Positions 1-11,966 are shown, counted from the first letter of the stretch. The stretch: DNA of 64,000 nt from Hanleya hanleyi (GCA_036873755.1 JAVTVY010045526.1:145325-209324); one strand, 5' to 3'. Notes: generated by a model from the letters alone, not told the origin. Translations and numbers: made by a program.

Positions 1-486
1 TCTCATTGGAGCTCTAAATTTCTCTTAACCGAGCACTGGGGCCATATGGACACCGCCTAATGTAGGTAATATCTTCATGGTGTCCACATGAACAGACAAA
101 TTCAAAGCTTGACAGATATATTGTACTATATTACACCATATAGAAATTCCTTTAGATTGAACAAGCTTGCGTTCATATATTATCTAGCTTGTGTTAATAT
201 ATTTACTAACTTGTATTCATATATTAACTAGCTTGTTTCATATAGTTCACTAGATTATTTTCGCAATAAAATATAGTAAATATGTTAACACAACCTAGAT
301 AATATATGATGAACACAAGCTTGTTCATTCTAAAGGAATTTCTATATGGTGCAATATAGTACAATATATCTGTCAAGCTTTGACCGTGTCTGTTCATGTG
401 GACACCATGGAGATATTACCTACATTAGGCGGTGTCCATATGGCCCCAATGCCCGGTTAAGAGAAATTTAGAGCTCCAATGAGAGA
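1..486. repeat. Foldback (palindromic) repeat, copy 1
   Basis: Long inverted repeat. The arm at about 1-210 is mirrored by about 275-486, so the block both begins and ends with the same text around GAGCTCTAAATTTCTCTTAACC and its complement. The loop (about 211-275) is AT-rich. Each arm contains one copy of the recurrent stem module described at 385-475. A second copy lies at 749-1207 with its loop in the opposite orientation. No coding function is seen. The palindrome is read directly; its nature as a mobile or recombination product is inferred. Confidence 0.85.
385..475 (-). repeat. Recurrent stem module (copies in both arms of foldback 1)
   Basis: The text TGTTCATGTGGACACC pairs with GGTGTCCATATGGCCCC across a short loop. 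It is followed by a CCCGGTTAAG box and then a diverged RT tail. The mirror copy is at about 20-100. Related copies lie at 752-840, 1110-1195, 3155-3240, 26815-26910, 30940-31020, 38395-38500, 41845-41935, 46325-46430, 50860-50960, 51610-51700 and 52100-52190. The strand given is the sense strand of the adjacent RT remnant. Confidence 0.7.
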
Positions 487-748
487 TCATGTATACCAAG
501 GTCGCATTTTGCTGTAGGTGTTCCATATTTCTGGCCTTCAGTATTTCAGGCGCTTGGTAGTATGGCATTGTTGATCGAGTTTCTGCAATAGTGCTTCGAG
601 AATTTGAATGGAATCTTCAAATTTTCCACAGGATACAGGCTATGGATACACCATATGCAAGTCCTTCTCAGATTTCTCTCCAGTAGAGATAGTATAGACA
701 ATGTACTCATTTCATTTTCGGAAGAGCCAGGCCTGATTATTTTATAGA
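487..748 (-). pseudogene. Diverged reverse-transcriptase C-terminal remnant
   Basis: On the minus strand this carries a broken version of the C-terminal end of the RT family found better preserved at 3246-4010, 46424-47440 and 50494-50960. Recognisable matches are the 'PYGV' region near 650, the 'TTKRL' region near 560 and a 'Y.KM' region near 510. Stops and frameshifts interrupt it. Nearly the same sequence recurs at 1208-1475, so the foldback plus this tail form a unit of about 725 bp present twice in tandem. Confidence 0.5.
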
Positions 749-1207
749 ATTTCTCTTAACCGGGCACTGGGGCCATAGGAACACCGCCTAATGTAGGTAA
801 TATCTTCATGGTGTCTATATGAACAGACACAGTCAAAGCTTAACAGATATATTGTACTATATTACACCATATAGAAATTTCTTTAGATTGAACAAGCTTG
901 CGTTCATATATTATCCAGCTTGTGTTAATAAATTTACTATATTTCATTGCGAAAATAATCTAGTGAACTATATGAAAACAAGCTAGTTAATATATGAATT
1001 CAAGCTAGTATATATATTAACACGAGCTAGATAATATATGAACGCAAGCTTGTTCAATCTAAAGGAATTTCTATATGGTGCAATATAGTACAATATATCT
1101 GTCAAGCTTTGACTGTGTCTGTTCATGTGGACACCATGAAGATATTACCTACATTAGGCGGTGTTCATATGGCTCCAGTGCCCGGTTAAGAGAAATTTAG
1201 CGCTCCG
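749..1207. repeat. Foldback repeat, copy 2 (loop inverted relative to copy 1)
   Basis: Same arms as copy 1: starts with AATTTCTCTTAACCGGGCAC and ends with its near complement. The central 75 bp (about 935-1012) is the reverse complement of the copy-1 loop, while the arms keep the same order. The two copies therefore differ by inversion of the segment between the arms. Confidence 0.85.
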
Positions 1208-1475
1208 ATGAGAGATCATGTATACCAAGGTCGCATTTTACTGTAGGTGTTCCATATTTCTGGCCTTCAGTATTTCAGGCGCTTGGTAGTATGGCATTGT
1301 TGATCGAGTTTCTGCAATAGTGCTTCAAAAATTTGAATGGAATCTTCAAATTTTCCACAGGATCCAGGCTATGAATACACCATATGCAAGTCCTTATCAG
1401 ATTTCTCTCCAGTAGAGATAGTATAGACAATGTAGTTTCATTTTCGGAAGAGCCAGACCTGATTATTTTATAAAG
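1208..1475 (-). pseudogene. Second copy of the diverged RT tail
   Basis: Almost identical to 487-748, differing by scattered substitutions and a small indel near 1433. It is a decayed RT C-terminal fragment on the minus strand. The open frame reaching to 1607 runs into unrelated AT-rich sequence and is not a gene. Confidence 0.5.
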
Positions 1476-2043
1476 GTTTATATACCATTTAAATAACGTT
1501 GGAAGTCGTCTACATAATATTTGATGAACAAAACGGAACAAACTTCGCAATGACCAGTTTAAAAATAATTTGTGCTTTGATATATCGATGTGAGTGGACG
1601 GAAGCAAAATATTCCTTTTTCAGAGAAACTCCTTGTGTTTGATGAATAAGGTTTCCAAAATAAAAGCAGCAGCAGTTCCTTAAAATGCACCTGTTATAGT
1701 AATATTCATCTAGAAATATTGCATTTGTATTTGCATTGGATTTGTCTTTTGAATTTATAGCGATGTTGCTAGAAGTTCTTGCACAAAGAGATATCTCAAT
1801 ATTTGCATTACTTGGTATAGTGTACTTGGTAATGCCTCAGATCGTGTCAGCAGCCTTTTTTTGCAATGTCCAGCTAGTCTGCGTGTACTGTAAGCTCCAT
1901 GCACTTGTTTTCTTCGACCACTCAGTCCCGAACTGCTCGAATGCAGTATATGCAGTCTTCGGGTCGATCTTTCGCTATGTATCACTCGGCTCTCTATATT
2001 TAAATACAAGCGTCAGTTCCTATATTCAGTAGCCAGCCGTCGT
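1476..2043. other. No gene recognised
   Basis: AT-rich sequence with two overlapping open frames of under 100 codons on opposite strands around 1740-2030. Neither shows a recognisable domain or flanking splice structure. Confidence 0.4.
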
Positions 2044-2150
2044 ATAAGAACAATGTCCGTACCTAATTCATTAACACCAAGCTACAGGTAGGCACAATAA
2101 GAACAATTTCCGTACCTAATTCATTAACACCAAGCTACAGGTAGGCACAA
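2044..2150. repeat. 53-bp tandem duplication
   Basis: Two adjacent copies of a 53-bp unit beginning ATAAGAACAATGTCCGTACC and ending AGGTAGGCACA. They differ at one or two positions. Confidence 0.9.
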
Positions 2151-2830
2151 AATATGTATTTATATGTATGATCACAAGCTAGTTGTTTACAAGAGCCAAT
2201 CTATATCTCTCAATATTTAAATCTATTCATCAGTGTTTAGGTCTTCGTTCCTCAATATATCAAGGTTATCAGTTGATAAGATTACACGGTGTATAGATGA
2301 AGTATGACGATTCACAATCACAACTATAGCCTACAGAACTGACAAAACGGTTACAGTTATACAGGGTTAAAAAGAATACCATTTATCATCGAATTTATCA
2401 CTAGATTGAGTTGATAGGTTTGCGTTTATGAAAACTGTTTAACCCTGCATTGGGACGCTGGTTTCTTATTTCGTTTCAAAGACCCATTTCTGAATTGTCA
2501 TATTCCAGCCGGACCAGCACATGCTGAAGATACGTTGATCTCTCATCAGAATTATTCCGTACAATCAATCAACGCCACAAAAGCATTATAAAAGGAACTG
2601 GATGGAATGACGCAACCTATACCATGAAGTGTTTTCGATCATACGATTCTTTATTTTAATGAAATTGCGTGACATAATACTCAAACATGAGAAGCACTTG
2701 TGATTTTCATATTATCTGATGTTGTATATTAATAAGTCATTCTCGATGGACCAGACTAGGATGAATTTGTTTTGTGTTCAGGTCATTTTCTGCATATGTA
2801 TTTCCCGCATATATATATAATGTGTTTTAT
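2151..2830. other. No gene recognised
   Basis: AT-rich intergenic sequence. The only structure noted is at its right edge (2833-2880), where a partial reversed copy of the recurrent stem module (text ATGAACAGGCACAATAAGAG) abuts the RT element tail. Confidence 0.4.
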
Positions 2831-2879
2831 GCCTGAATGGAATTCAAATGAACAGGCACAATAAGAGCGTGTCTGGGAT

Positions 2880-3245
2880 TACAATCAAAGGATATCCGCG
2901 TCCATAATCCGAAGACCTATTCCATATTCCAAATAACAGTTTTAGCACCAAATTCAAAAAGACAACCATAGCATACATAAACATAGGCTGGTTTCCTGCA
3001 AGAGAGAAGCGGCGGTCAACAGTTTTCAATGATGCCGACAAGACATCATGATGTTCCAAAAATATAAAATCCGTATAGCTGATCAGTATTTCTTAACAAT
3101 AATAATCGTTGTAAAGTCGTCATCTAGAGAATGATGTATCTCAGTCACGCTTTGATTGTGGCTGTTCATATGAACACCATGAGGATCTTGAAGTACATGG
3201 GTGCATACGGCCCCAAGCTCCGGGTTAAGCGGAATTAGACACAAG
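2880..3245 (-). repeat. 3' region of RT element with stem module
   Basis: On the minus strand this follows directly after the RT reading frame that ends at 3246. It contains the stem module (3155-3240) and then a tail also seen at 26670-26815, 46033-46325 and 50960-51250. Tail markers include ATGATGTC..GCC.GCATCATTGAAAACTG and GGATTATGGACGCGGATAT. It is truncated near 2880 compared with the 51.2-kb copy. Confidence 0.7.
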
Positions 3246-4010
3246 TTACGAAACGTAACGCCATAGATCTTGCATGCTACGCTCGTATTTTGCTATCAGC
3301 ATGCGATATGTATAGCCAAATTTGAGAAACTTTGAGTGGAGGCGCTTGTTCGAATAGCCCCGTTTCTGCAACAATGTTTTGTGACGTTGATTAAAATCGC
3401 ATTTAAAACAGGATCTAGCAAATGCTACAAGGCGTGATATGTATACGCCATATGCAGGTCCCACTGGAATATTACTATCCAGAAAGGGATAGTTTACGAT
3501 GTCGAAATTGTAATCATCTCTTTTGTCATAAAGCCGACGACAGAGAATGCCAGCTTCATTTTTATAGAGATATAGATCTAAATATGATGTGCCTGTAGGG
3601 CTATCTGTAGTTTCCTTCAAATCCAGTGAAGGTGGATACATATCCTTCACTGCGTCATTTATATAGCGATTATCCACAGCGAGAAGATCGTCTATATAGC
3701 GTTTGGTGAATGAGAAGGAACGGGCTTTGAATGGATCGGTTTTGAAAGCGCCAGCATATAGTCATATTCATAAGAGAACAGATACAGGTCAGCCAACAGG
3801 GGTGCACAATTAGTACCCATTGGAATACCTATATGCTGCTGATATATTGTGTTGCCAAATTTCACATAGCTATTTTTAATGAGAAATTCAAGTAACTCTA
3901 TAAACAAAGAAACATCCCATGAATGATATCTCTTGTATGTAGTAGAGCTAAAGAATGCTTTATGGCTTCCGACATTATCTACGATCAGTTTTTTTGAACA
4001 CAGATACTAT
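3246..4010 (-). pseudogene. Reverse transcriptase fragment (non-LTR/PLE-like, class unresolved)
   Basis: 5'-truncated and frameshifted RT gene. Reading from about 4000 down to 3246, the first part (3907-3692) carries the motif IGIPMGTNCAPLLADLYLFS, which holds the palm substrate-binding region. After a frameshift around 3690-3740 the second part contains YIDDLLAVDNRY, the catalytic aspartate box, and then the C-terminal region SYLDLYLYKN...YDKRDDYNFDIVNYPF...PAYGVYISRL...YERS. The element ends just past the stop, followed by the stem module at 3155-3240. The YIDD residues are intact, but the frame break and the missing N-terminal half make it non-functional. Clade assignment (Penelope-like or another non-LTR type) is not certain from sequence reading alone. 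Confidence 0.8.
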
Positions 4011-4014
4011 TAAT

Positions 4015-4275
4015 GAACTTAGTCTCTGAAAACGACTTGGAATTCATTCTGATAATAAATAATGGTCAGTCATTAGAATATTATGTTTCGAACAGCATCA
4101 TGTCTTGCTGACATCACTGTAAACTGCTAACAGCTTCTCTCTTGTACGAAACCATCTTGTGTTTTTATTACGTTAATTTCAAACACATTTTGAAATGGTG
4201 CTGTCATAGGAAATAGGTCTTTCGATTAGTTACGCGGAAATGGCTGTATATTGAATGTCGGATCTGACACTCGCT
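4015..4275 (+). repeat. Oppositely oriented RT-family 3' tail copy
   Basis: From GAAAACGACTTGGA onward this matches 41935-42240, including AGCATCATGTCTTGCTGACATC, AACCATCTTGTG, TTTCGATTA and the GTCGGATCTGAC end. It abuts the minus-strand RT fragment head-on, suggesting a composite or inverted insertion. Confidence 0.55.
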
Positions 4276-5619
4276 ATTTTTCCTTGAACAGTTCAGCTGA
4301 AAATAATCCCCCGATTGGCAAATGAAGGATTTAATTTAATCCAGAGAAGAAACTTTATTAAAATAAGGTGGGCATGAATGGGTCCAGGACAACGATTCAT
4401 TAACTGTTCAGGTACAAAAATTATCGATGGAATATTTTTATCTCAATCGAGAGAATGAAGTTGTTAGTCAGTCTCGATTGCTAAAGGCAATATTCAAGCG
4501 CATATTGAACATATATCACTGCTACGAACGGCAACACGCAGATGTAAATATAGAAACAGTATAATAGTTAGATTTGGAGCAATGATAACGATTATTGATT
4601 AGTTAGTTCACTATGGTCACAGATATAGAATGAAGCATCGGTTAATATAGAAATAATGTTCTGCATCTGTCGACTTAATGGTCTTTCACCAGGCTATCTC
4701 GTTATCTAAACTATTGAATCGTCGGCCCTACGTGAAATAGGGTTGCCACATTAGCACATTATAGACTAGGTAGTTTATCAATAACCTTCAATATCAAAAA
4801 CGAAATGTAAGACAACTGAAAGTCCAATGTACGACAATGGTATGGAGAATACACGCGACAAACTGCGAAGTTCCGAATCGTAGAATATCGCTGGCTTCAC
4901 GCCTCAGTGATTCCACTCACTCACATTCAGTATAGTTCTTTAGTCCTATGCTTTATATATGGGGAAGATAATACAAGCGTCTAATCCGTCATTGGTAATA
5001 CAAGTCTAGTCCGTCGCTATATTGTACGCTAAAATTTGTATTAAAATTAAAATTTTGCTCCTATTTTCCAACATGATACTGAGAGAATATTCTCCTATAT
5101 GTAATTCCTGTCGGTTTACCCAGTGCAAACCTTTCACCACTGTATTAAATACTGGACAACGAAAATATTGGCTCAGTTTGACGAACTCTTGATGAATCAT
5201 TGGGGGATGAAAAAAACGTGAAGGAAGAATACATCTTCATATAAGGCGGGTCAGGTGGGTGAGGTTATTAGACATTGGTTGAACTTCCTATGACAATATC
5301 TGTAACTTGAGCATCTTCACAGGAAACACGGGTAACTTGAAATTTTAATGCGCCCCACACAAAGACTATTCTGTTGTATGGGGCCATTCAAATGAATTAA
5401 TTATCTGTCAATACAGTTCATCGCAAACTGGTAACAAATCTTCAATGATTTCTGTTTTGTGACAAATGTATATGACATAGTAGGTTATTTCTCATACTAT
5501 TTGCACTATAATGTGTATCTTAATTTAGATCTGGAGTTGATATGTGATTATCTGCATATGTAATAATAACCGAGCACCATGTTCGTGCGGATGGGATTAT
5601 TTATTCTGGTGAGATGAGA
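4276..5619. other. No gene recognised
   Basis: AT-rich intergenic DNA. Short open frames (for example 5006-5200 minus) lack domains. No repeats of note except AT-rich low complexity near 5030-5060. Confidence 0.4.
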
Positions 5620-7740
5620 GAGTGATTGTGATGGATGTGGGATGAGAACAAATTTTGGTGGAGGATGAGAGAGTGATGGTGGCGGACGTAGGGTGAGAAA
5701 AAGTGTTGGTGGAGATAGCTTTTGTGAATGGGCGGGTGATGGTAGATGTAGGGTGAGAATAACTGTTGGTGGAGGTAGTTGTTGTGGTGGATGAGAGGGT
5801 ATTGGTGGTGGATGTAGGGTGTCGGTGAGAATAACTGTTGGTGGAGGTAGTTGTTGTGGTGGATGGGAGGGTACTGGTGGTGGACGTAGGGTGAGAATAA
5901 CTGTTGGTGGAGGTAGTTGTTGTGGTGGATGAGAGGGTATTGGTGGTGGACGTAGGGTGTCGGTGAGAATAACTGTTGGTGGAGGTAGTTGTTGTGGTGG
6001 ATGGGAGGGTACTGGTGGTGGACGTAGGGTGAGACTTACTGTTGGTGAAGGTAGTTGTGGTGGATGGGAGGGTATTGGTGGTGGACGTAGGGTGAGACTT
6101 ACTGTTGGTGAAGGTAGTTGTGCTGGATGGGAGGATATTGGTGGATTGACGTAGGGTGATAATAAATGTTGGAGGAGGTAGTTTTTGTGGTGGATGGGAG
6201 GGTATTGGTGGTGGACGTAGGGTGAGAATTAGTGTTGGTGAAAGTAGTAGTTGTGTTGGATGGGAGGATATTGGTGGATGCACGTAGGGTGATAATAAAT
6301 GTTGGAGGAGGTAGTTTTTGTGGTGGATGGGAGGGTATTGGTGGTGGACGTAGGGTGAGAATTTGTGTTGGTGGAGGTAGTTGTTTTAGATGGGAGGATG
6401 ATGGTGGTGGCCGTAGGGTGATAATAAATATTGATGGAGGTAGTTGTTGTGGAGGATGGGAGGATGATGGTGGTGGACGTAGGGCGATAATAAATATTGG
6501 TGGAGGTAGTTGTTGTGGGGGATGGGAGGGTGATGGTGGTGGATGTAGGGTGAGACTAGTTGTTGGTGGAGGTAGTTGTTGTGGTGGATGGGAGGGTACT
6601 GGTGGTGGACGTAGGGTGAGAATAACTGTTGGTGGAGGTAGTTGTTGTGGTGGATGAGAGGGTATTGGTGGTGGACGTAGGGTGTCGGTGAGAATAACTG
6701 TTGGTGGAGGTAGTTGTTGTGGTGGATGGGAGGTTACTGGTGGTGGACGTAGGGTAAGACTTACTGTTGGTGAAGGTAGTTGTTGTGCTGGATGGGAGGA
6801 TATTGGTGCATTGACGTAGGGTGATAATAAATGTTGGAGGAGGTAGTTTTTGTGGTGGATGGGAGGGTATTGCTGGTGGACGTAGGGTGAGAATTAGTGT
6901 TGGTGAAAGCAGTTGTTGTGTTGGATGGGACGATATTGGTGGATGGACGTAGGGTGATAATAAATGTTGGAGGAGGTAGTTTTTGTGGTGGATGGGAGGG
7001 TATTGATGGTGGACGTAGGGTGAGAATTTGTGTTGGTGGAGGTAGTTGTTGTGTTAGATGGGAGGATGATGATGCTGGACGTAGGGTGAGAATAACTGTT
7101 GGTGGAGGTACTTGTTGTGGTGGATGAGAGGGTATTGGTGGTGGACGTAGAGTGAGAATTAGTGTTGGAGGAGGTAGTTTTAGTGGTGGATGGGAGGGTA
7201 TTGGTGGTGGACGTAGGGTGAGAATTTGTGTTGGTGGAGGTAGTTGTTGTGTTAGATGGGAGGATGATGGTGGTGGCCGGTGGGTGATAATAAATATTGG
7301 TGGAGGTAGTTGTTGTGGAGGATGGGAGGATGATGGTGGTGGACGTAGGGTGATAATAAATATTGGTGGAGGTAGTTGTTGTGGGGGATGGGAGGGTGAT
7401 GGTGGTGGATGTAGGGTGAGACTAGCTGTTGGTGGAGGTAGTTGTTGTGGAGGATGGGAGGATGATGGTGGTGGACGTAGGGTGATAATAAATACTGGTG
7501 GAGGTAGTTGTTGTGGGGGGTGGGAGGTTGATGGTGGTGGATGTAGGGTGAGAATAACTGTTGGTGGAGGTAGTTATTGGAGGATGTTGTTGTCGTGGAT
7601 TGGAGGGTAAAGTTGGAGGACGTATGGTGAAAATAAGTACTGATGGAGGATGTTGTTGTGGTGGATTGGAGGGTAAAGTTGGAGGACGTAGGGTGAGAAT
7701 AAGTACTGATAGAGGTTGTTGTTATGGTGGTGTAGGAATG
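5620..7740. repeat. 66-bp GT-rich minisatellite with higher-order structure
   Basis: About 30 units of roughly 66 bp (22 codons), with core GTAGGGTGAGAATAACTGTT and GGAGGTAGTTGTTGTGGTGG. Because 66 is a multiple of three, long open frames appear on both strands: a Gly/Arg/Cys-rich frame on plus around 22-residue units such as GGGRRVRITVGGGSCCGGWE, and a Thr/Ser/Pro-rich frame on minus. A larger repeat of about 660 bp is visible: the variant starting ATTGACGTAGGGTGATAATA near 6150 recurs near 6812. Frequent in-frame stops and the lack of any flanking gene argue that the frames are by-products of the repeat. Confidence 0.9.
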
Positions 7741-9031
7741 TGATGGTGGTTAAAATATAGGGAATATATGGTGATATTATCCCGGCTGTTGCATTCACAT
7801 CGTATCCAGCATTCTGTGTTGAGGCTATATTTGCAGATACTTTGGTTCGTGTAAGTGAAATTTATCTGACTTTCCATTATCCATGCACAACTGCCAAGAT
7901 GAACGGAATGCTAACACTGCACTGTTAAAGAAGGATTTGGTATAGACGTACCCAAAATAGTTGGGCCAAAAGACCCAAAATGTTTGGGTCAAAATGGAAT
8001 TATCTTTCGGTCCGTCACGTCTATGCCAAAAATAACTGGTCAATTTGGCCCAACCCGGCCGACAGTGTATACATTAGCGAAAAGAGAACGTATCTCAATC
8101 CAGTGAACTCCGATAAATGGTCCCTGGATATTTCTGACGAACGAACGCGGAAACCAACTGCACCTGAGGTCAAAACAAGCATTAGCTGAATTCCCTATAT
8201 CCTCAGGTGTATGGAGGCATAGAAGATTGTTCGAGCTGGCCTGATCGATCGATATGTTCGGGCGGATATCTCTCCCGGATAGCGCCTCTCTATTCCCAGA
8301 CCAGTTACACAGACACGCTATATTAAACAAGTACAATTCCACGTGATATGAATCATTTGTTATCGCGTAATAACCTCTGACTCAATCATATGGGAGCAAC
8401 ACACCATCTGTAGGATACGGCTAAGTCGGCCCGAAAATGAGGCTACGAATAGATCAATATTAAATAAACCAGTTGATTATTGAACTGATCAGACATCGAC
8501 GGTCTCTATGGACTGTATCATTGTGTGCAGCTCCTATCGACTCCACCGAATCAACTGATCTCTTAAACAGCAATTAAGGAATTTCTTGAAATACTTCATT
8601 TGAATAATGTATATATAATCCTGAATTCAACTTCTCCAGATGCCATAATATTACCACCCGAGAGAGATAGTTGTTCGATGCACGAACAGATATTCCCCTG
8701 CTATCTGAGACCTAGCAATACTATACTCCTGCACATGCTGATAATTCTGAAAGCGAATTCTTGTATCAATAGCAAAACTTGGTTTGATGAACAATTTCAA
8801 TCTATTGGATGTTCTATGTATGTTGCAAATTATATCATTCGGGAAGCCGAATGGGTAGTGTAACCGGTCTCCGCTATGAGAGTGTGGGCAAAACAGAACG
8901 TGGTGTACGTTACGACTACAGCAAGCACCATCGAGTGCGTGCCTGTATAGTTCTCGCCAAGATGATATCCAAACAAATATCCCATTATAAAGCTGTCACG
9001 TGATCAGATCAATATCGATATAAGGACTTAC
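7741..9031. other. No gene recognised; intron or 3' flank of the ankyrin gene
   Basis: Unique-looking AT-rich sequence lying downstream (minus strand) of the splice donor at 9031. It may be the start of an intron and probably contains further exons, but none can be identified. Open frames here are under 105 codons with no recognised domain. Confidence 0.35.
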
Positions 9032-10408
9032 CACTGACGTGACGCTCTCTCTATCCTCCATGTTTTGTTGAGTTTTTTCTCGTTGAATCTTCAAACTGCG
9101 GTAAGATCCCGCCGATGAGGCTCTCTCTCGCATTTCCGTCCCAAACACACTCTCTCGCTGCGGTTTTTTCTCTTTACACCTCACGCGACTGTCACTGTTG
9201 AGCCTTTTGAAAAAGCGGGACACATTAGCGGAGTAGCTATTGAGGTTACCATGGTGAGCGGCGTTATCAGTCGTCAGCGCAGGTAGAAGCTCCAGACTTC
9301 TCTGACAAGGCTTTCCACTGAGGATATTCCATATCAAAGCCTGCTGTTCCTGTAGCAGGGACGGACACAAATCACATGGCGTTAATCCAAAATTATTGGC
9401 AAGGTTAATCCTCGCACCACTTTGCAGAAGTAACAGAGCACACTCCCGGTTATAGAACGGCTCACTAGCTGCTAAATGTAATGGACTACATCCGTGTCGA
9501 TCCTGGACGTTTGATTGAGCCCCGTATTTCAACAAGAACTGTACAGCGTGTAGTCTGCCCTCGGCCACAGCTAGGTACAGGGGAGGTAAATTCAATAATT
9601 CATCCAGTCGGTAATTCGTTGGAAAATCGAACGAGATTTCTGATACAATGGTTGGTACTTCATATTTGTTACCTTCGACGGCTGATATGCTTTCCGAACG
9701 CTGTGAACGTAATGAAGGGCGAAATTTTCGATTCATTGACGACCTTCTGGCCAACTCGTCACTTATTTCCCCCCAACGATTCCCGGCAGGCAAAAACGTC
9801 TCATTTTCTGACAGAAAGTATAATTCGGAAAGAACACTGCCTCGGCGACTTTGACTAACTGTATTATCTCTAGGTTCGTTGGGGTCGATACCATAACGAA
9901 GGAGAATCTTTGTGACTTCTAATGAATTCTGTTGTATAGCCGTATGAATAGACGTTCGGAAAATAGGTGGAATGTCGGTTTCGTTAGTCACACTTTCCCG
10001 TCGATCATAGCGATCAATCAGTGTTTGACTGCGCCTCAATAGTATTTCTACATCTTGACTAACGTGGCTGTTACATCGACTACGAGCTTCACAGCTCGTT
10101 TTATCCAATATACTTGCGTGTAAATTAACTGGAAATTTACCGTGATGGATTTGTAAAATTCTCCTCACAGCAGAGGTGTCATTCTCTTTGATAGCTCGTT
10201 CAAGCTGCTCGGCTTCAGAAGATAAATCTAAGATAGAGCACAGGCTTGGACGACGACTGTCCAAGGGAGACAATCCCCCGCCAGCGCGTGAATCAGCTAC
10301 CCCGCTCCAGTTACCCGGAACATTCTGGTACGATGATACATCGGGTACGACCAGAAAATCCCCTCGGCCGCAAAGCAGTTTATCTGGAACGCTTTCGGTA
10401 GATGTCAT
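9032..10408 (-). CDS. Ankyrin-repeat protein, first coding exon (host gene)
   Basis: Best host gene in the window. The exon starts at ATG 10408, the first ATG in this frame, with A at -3 and an in-frame stop just upstream. It runs 459 codons to a canonical GTAAGT donor at 9031 in phase 0; the open frame continues only 11 codons into the intron. It encodes a Ser/Arg-rich N-terminal half with one ankyrin unit (IHTAIQQNSLEVTKILLRYG). It then encodes at least two consecutive ankyrin units, the first LYLAVAEGRLHAVQFLLKYG and the next starting HGCSPLHLAA, plus a third partial unit (NNFGLTPCDLC). The tail is Arg/Ser-rich. Ankyrin repeats are protein-binding scaffolds; the specific function and orthologue are not recognised. 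Codon use is ordinary for the host and there are no frame breaks, so the gene appears live. Remaining exons would lie to the left. Confidence 0.8.
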
Positions 10409-11633
10409 AATGTCACTCTCCAGCACACATCTCTATTTGGGCAGCTTCTACTGAACAAAAGGAAATAAAATAGTTATATTATAAAACATTTGAACAGCTC
10501 AATTTCCTGATTAATTAGAGGGATTAGGTTTGCCTCGATTAAAGATACCACATGTGACAATCATAATTACCGTTTGATGTTTTCACAAAGACACCCACTC
10601 GGAGGCCAATTTCAGTAAACTCCGATATTATATCTTAAACCGGGCTATATAAATCCAGAGTGAATGTCAAACTAAATTTGTTAGCCAAGCAGATGGCTAG
10701 CTGGATGAAACAACTTAAAACGTGGACCAATATTGTAAACAGAATAGAGAATCATTATCCAAATTAGGCAACTCGCCGAGAGGCAGCGCGTGGGAAACGT
10801 AAACTTCAAAGAGTTTAATCCCACCGAGGTCAGGTTTCGTTAATTAGGCGGCGGTAGAAAATGTCATAAAACCGATCCGTGCAAAGTTATTCATATCTGT
10901 GCACTAAACCACAACCATCTTGGGTTTACCTAAATTGCTCGGAGGCTTCACCGCGACTGCACCCCTTCCACCCCGACACACAGTTTTGAAATCCTAGCTA
11001 GGCAATGGTAAACTAGTCACAGATATTGGACGAGTTTCACACTAGCAGAGTCTTGTCAGCATATATATGATACAGTTATCATAGGTCGGATGAAACACTC
11101 TATCAAACCCCAAAACTCAAAAGTTGCGGGTATAGTACATCCGAATATTTCGTTTAGATTAGAGTGTGTTATCTTAATGAACTTGCGCGAAATGTGTTTA
11201 TCAAAATGTGTAAGCCCAATTCATGCTAACAATACCAGCAGCTTTGAGGCAAAGTTCCAGAAAGTGGTGATCCACCGCCAGCAAGGAGTAAGAAGTTCAA
11301 ACTCATCTGCCATTCGAGGCTTGGGGATAACAATATTCTTCTTCAATTGTGTCTGTTGCAGACAGCTCACGGAATGATATGTCCCCTTGACTAGATCATT
11401 ACAACCCGTCGCAACTTATCTCGATAACTCCCGACTATTAGGAGAAAGCATAATCCCACTCATAACTCGAGAAACGGTCTCTATACCACCAACAGTCAAC
11501 TCTTTCTATGTGTAAGAGTGGGTATACTTATAACTAGCGAGGGCAGGGCGTTAGGAAGTCTGGGCGTTTGGACCTTCGACAATAATGCTGGATAGCGTTA
11601 TAAATCATGACAGCTGTGATATGTTCAGAATTG
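10409..11633. other. Upstream region of the ankyrin gene; no other gene recognised
   Basis: AT-rich sequence between the ankyrin start codon and the Polinton insertion site. A 5' UTR and promoter for the minus-strand gene would be expected here, but no clear TATA box or initiator was identified. The small plus-strand open frame at 11090-11377 has no domain. Confidence 0.35.
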
Positions 11634-11639
11634 TAGGTC
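11634..11639. repeat. Target-site duplication, left copy (TAGGTC)
   Basis: TAGGTC immediately precedes the left TIR. The same hexamer follows the right TIR at 23579-23584. Six-base duplications are the established signature of Polinton integration. Confidence 0.95.
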
Positions 11640-11966
11640 AGTAGTAGTCATAGAGTAAATGGGCAAGATTTTCACCCGGATGTAGAGGTCATTTGGGGCG
11701 GAAACGAGGCGGGAGGAGAGGTCAAGTGCAGTATAGTTCCGGCAGAAGGACCAAAAGCTACCTCCAATCCAGGAGAGTTCCAATTGTTGGAGGGGATGTA
11801 TTCAGGATGTATTCCTCCGCGGTGATGCGGTTTGGCCGCGGTTTTGGCGGTGATTCGGTCTCGGGAAAAAGCTTCCGCGGAGAAAAAGTAGTCCCTAGAT
11901 AAAATGGTCCGATGGGGTCGAGTGAGGTATCAAAGTGAAGCTTATGTGAAGGGGCATCTGATGGGC
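11640..11966 (+). repeat. Left terminal inverted repeat of Polinton
   Basis: Reverse complement of 23252-23578, with no mismatch noticed over 327 bp. The inner edge falls inside the first unit of the subterminal repeat array (at CATCTGATGGGC). A 69-residue open frame appears inside both TIRs but lacks an ATG and is not called a gene. Confidence 0.95.

Noticed and set aside
11693..11902. 69-residue Arg/Gly-rich open frame in both TIRs (also 23316-23525 minus)
   Set aside because: It starts at TTG with no ATG and is duplicated only because the TIRs are identical. The identity says nothing about coding selection.
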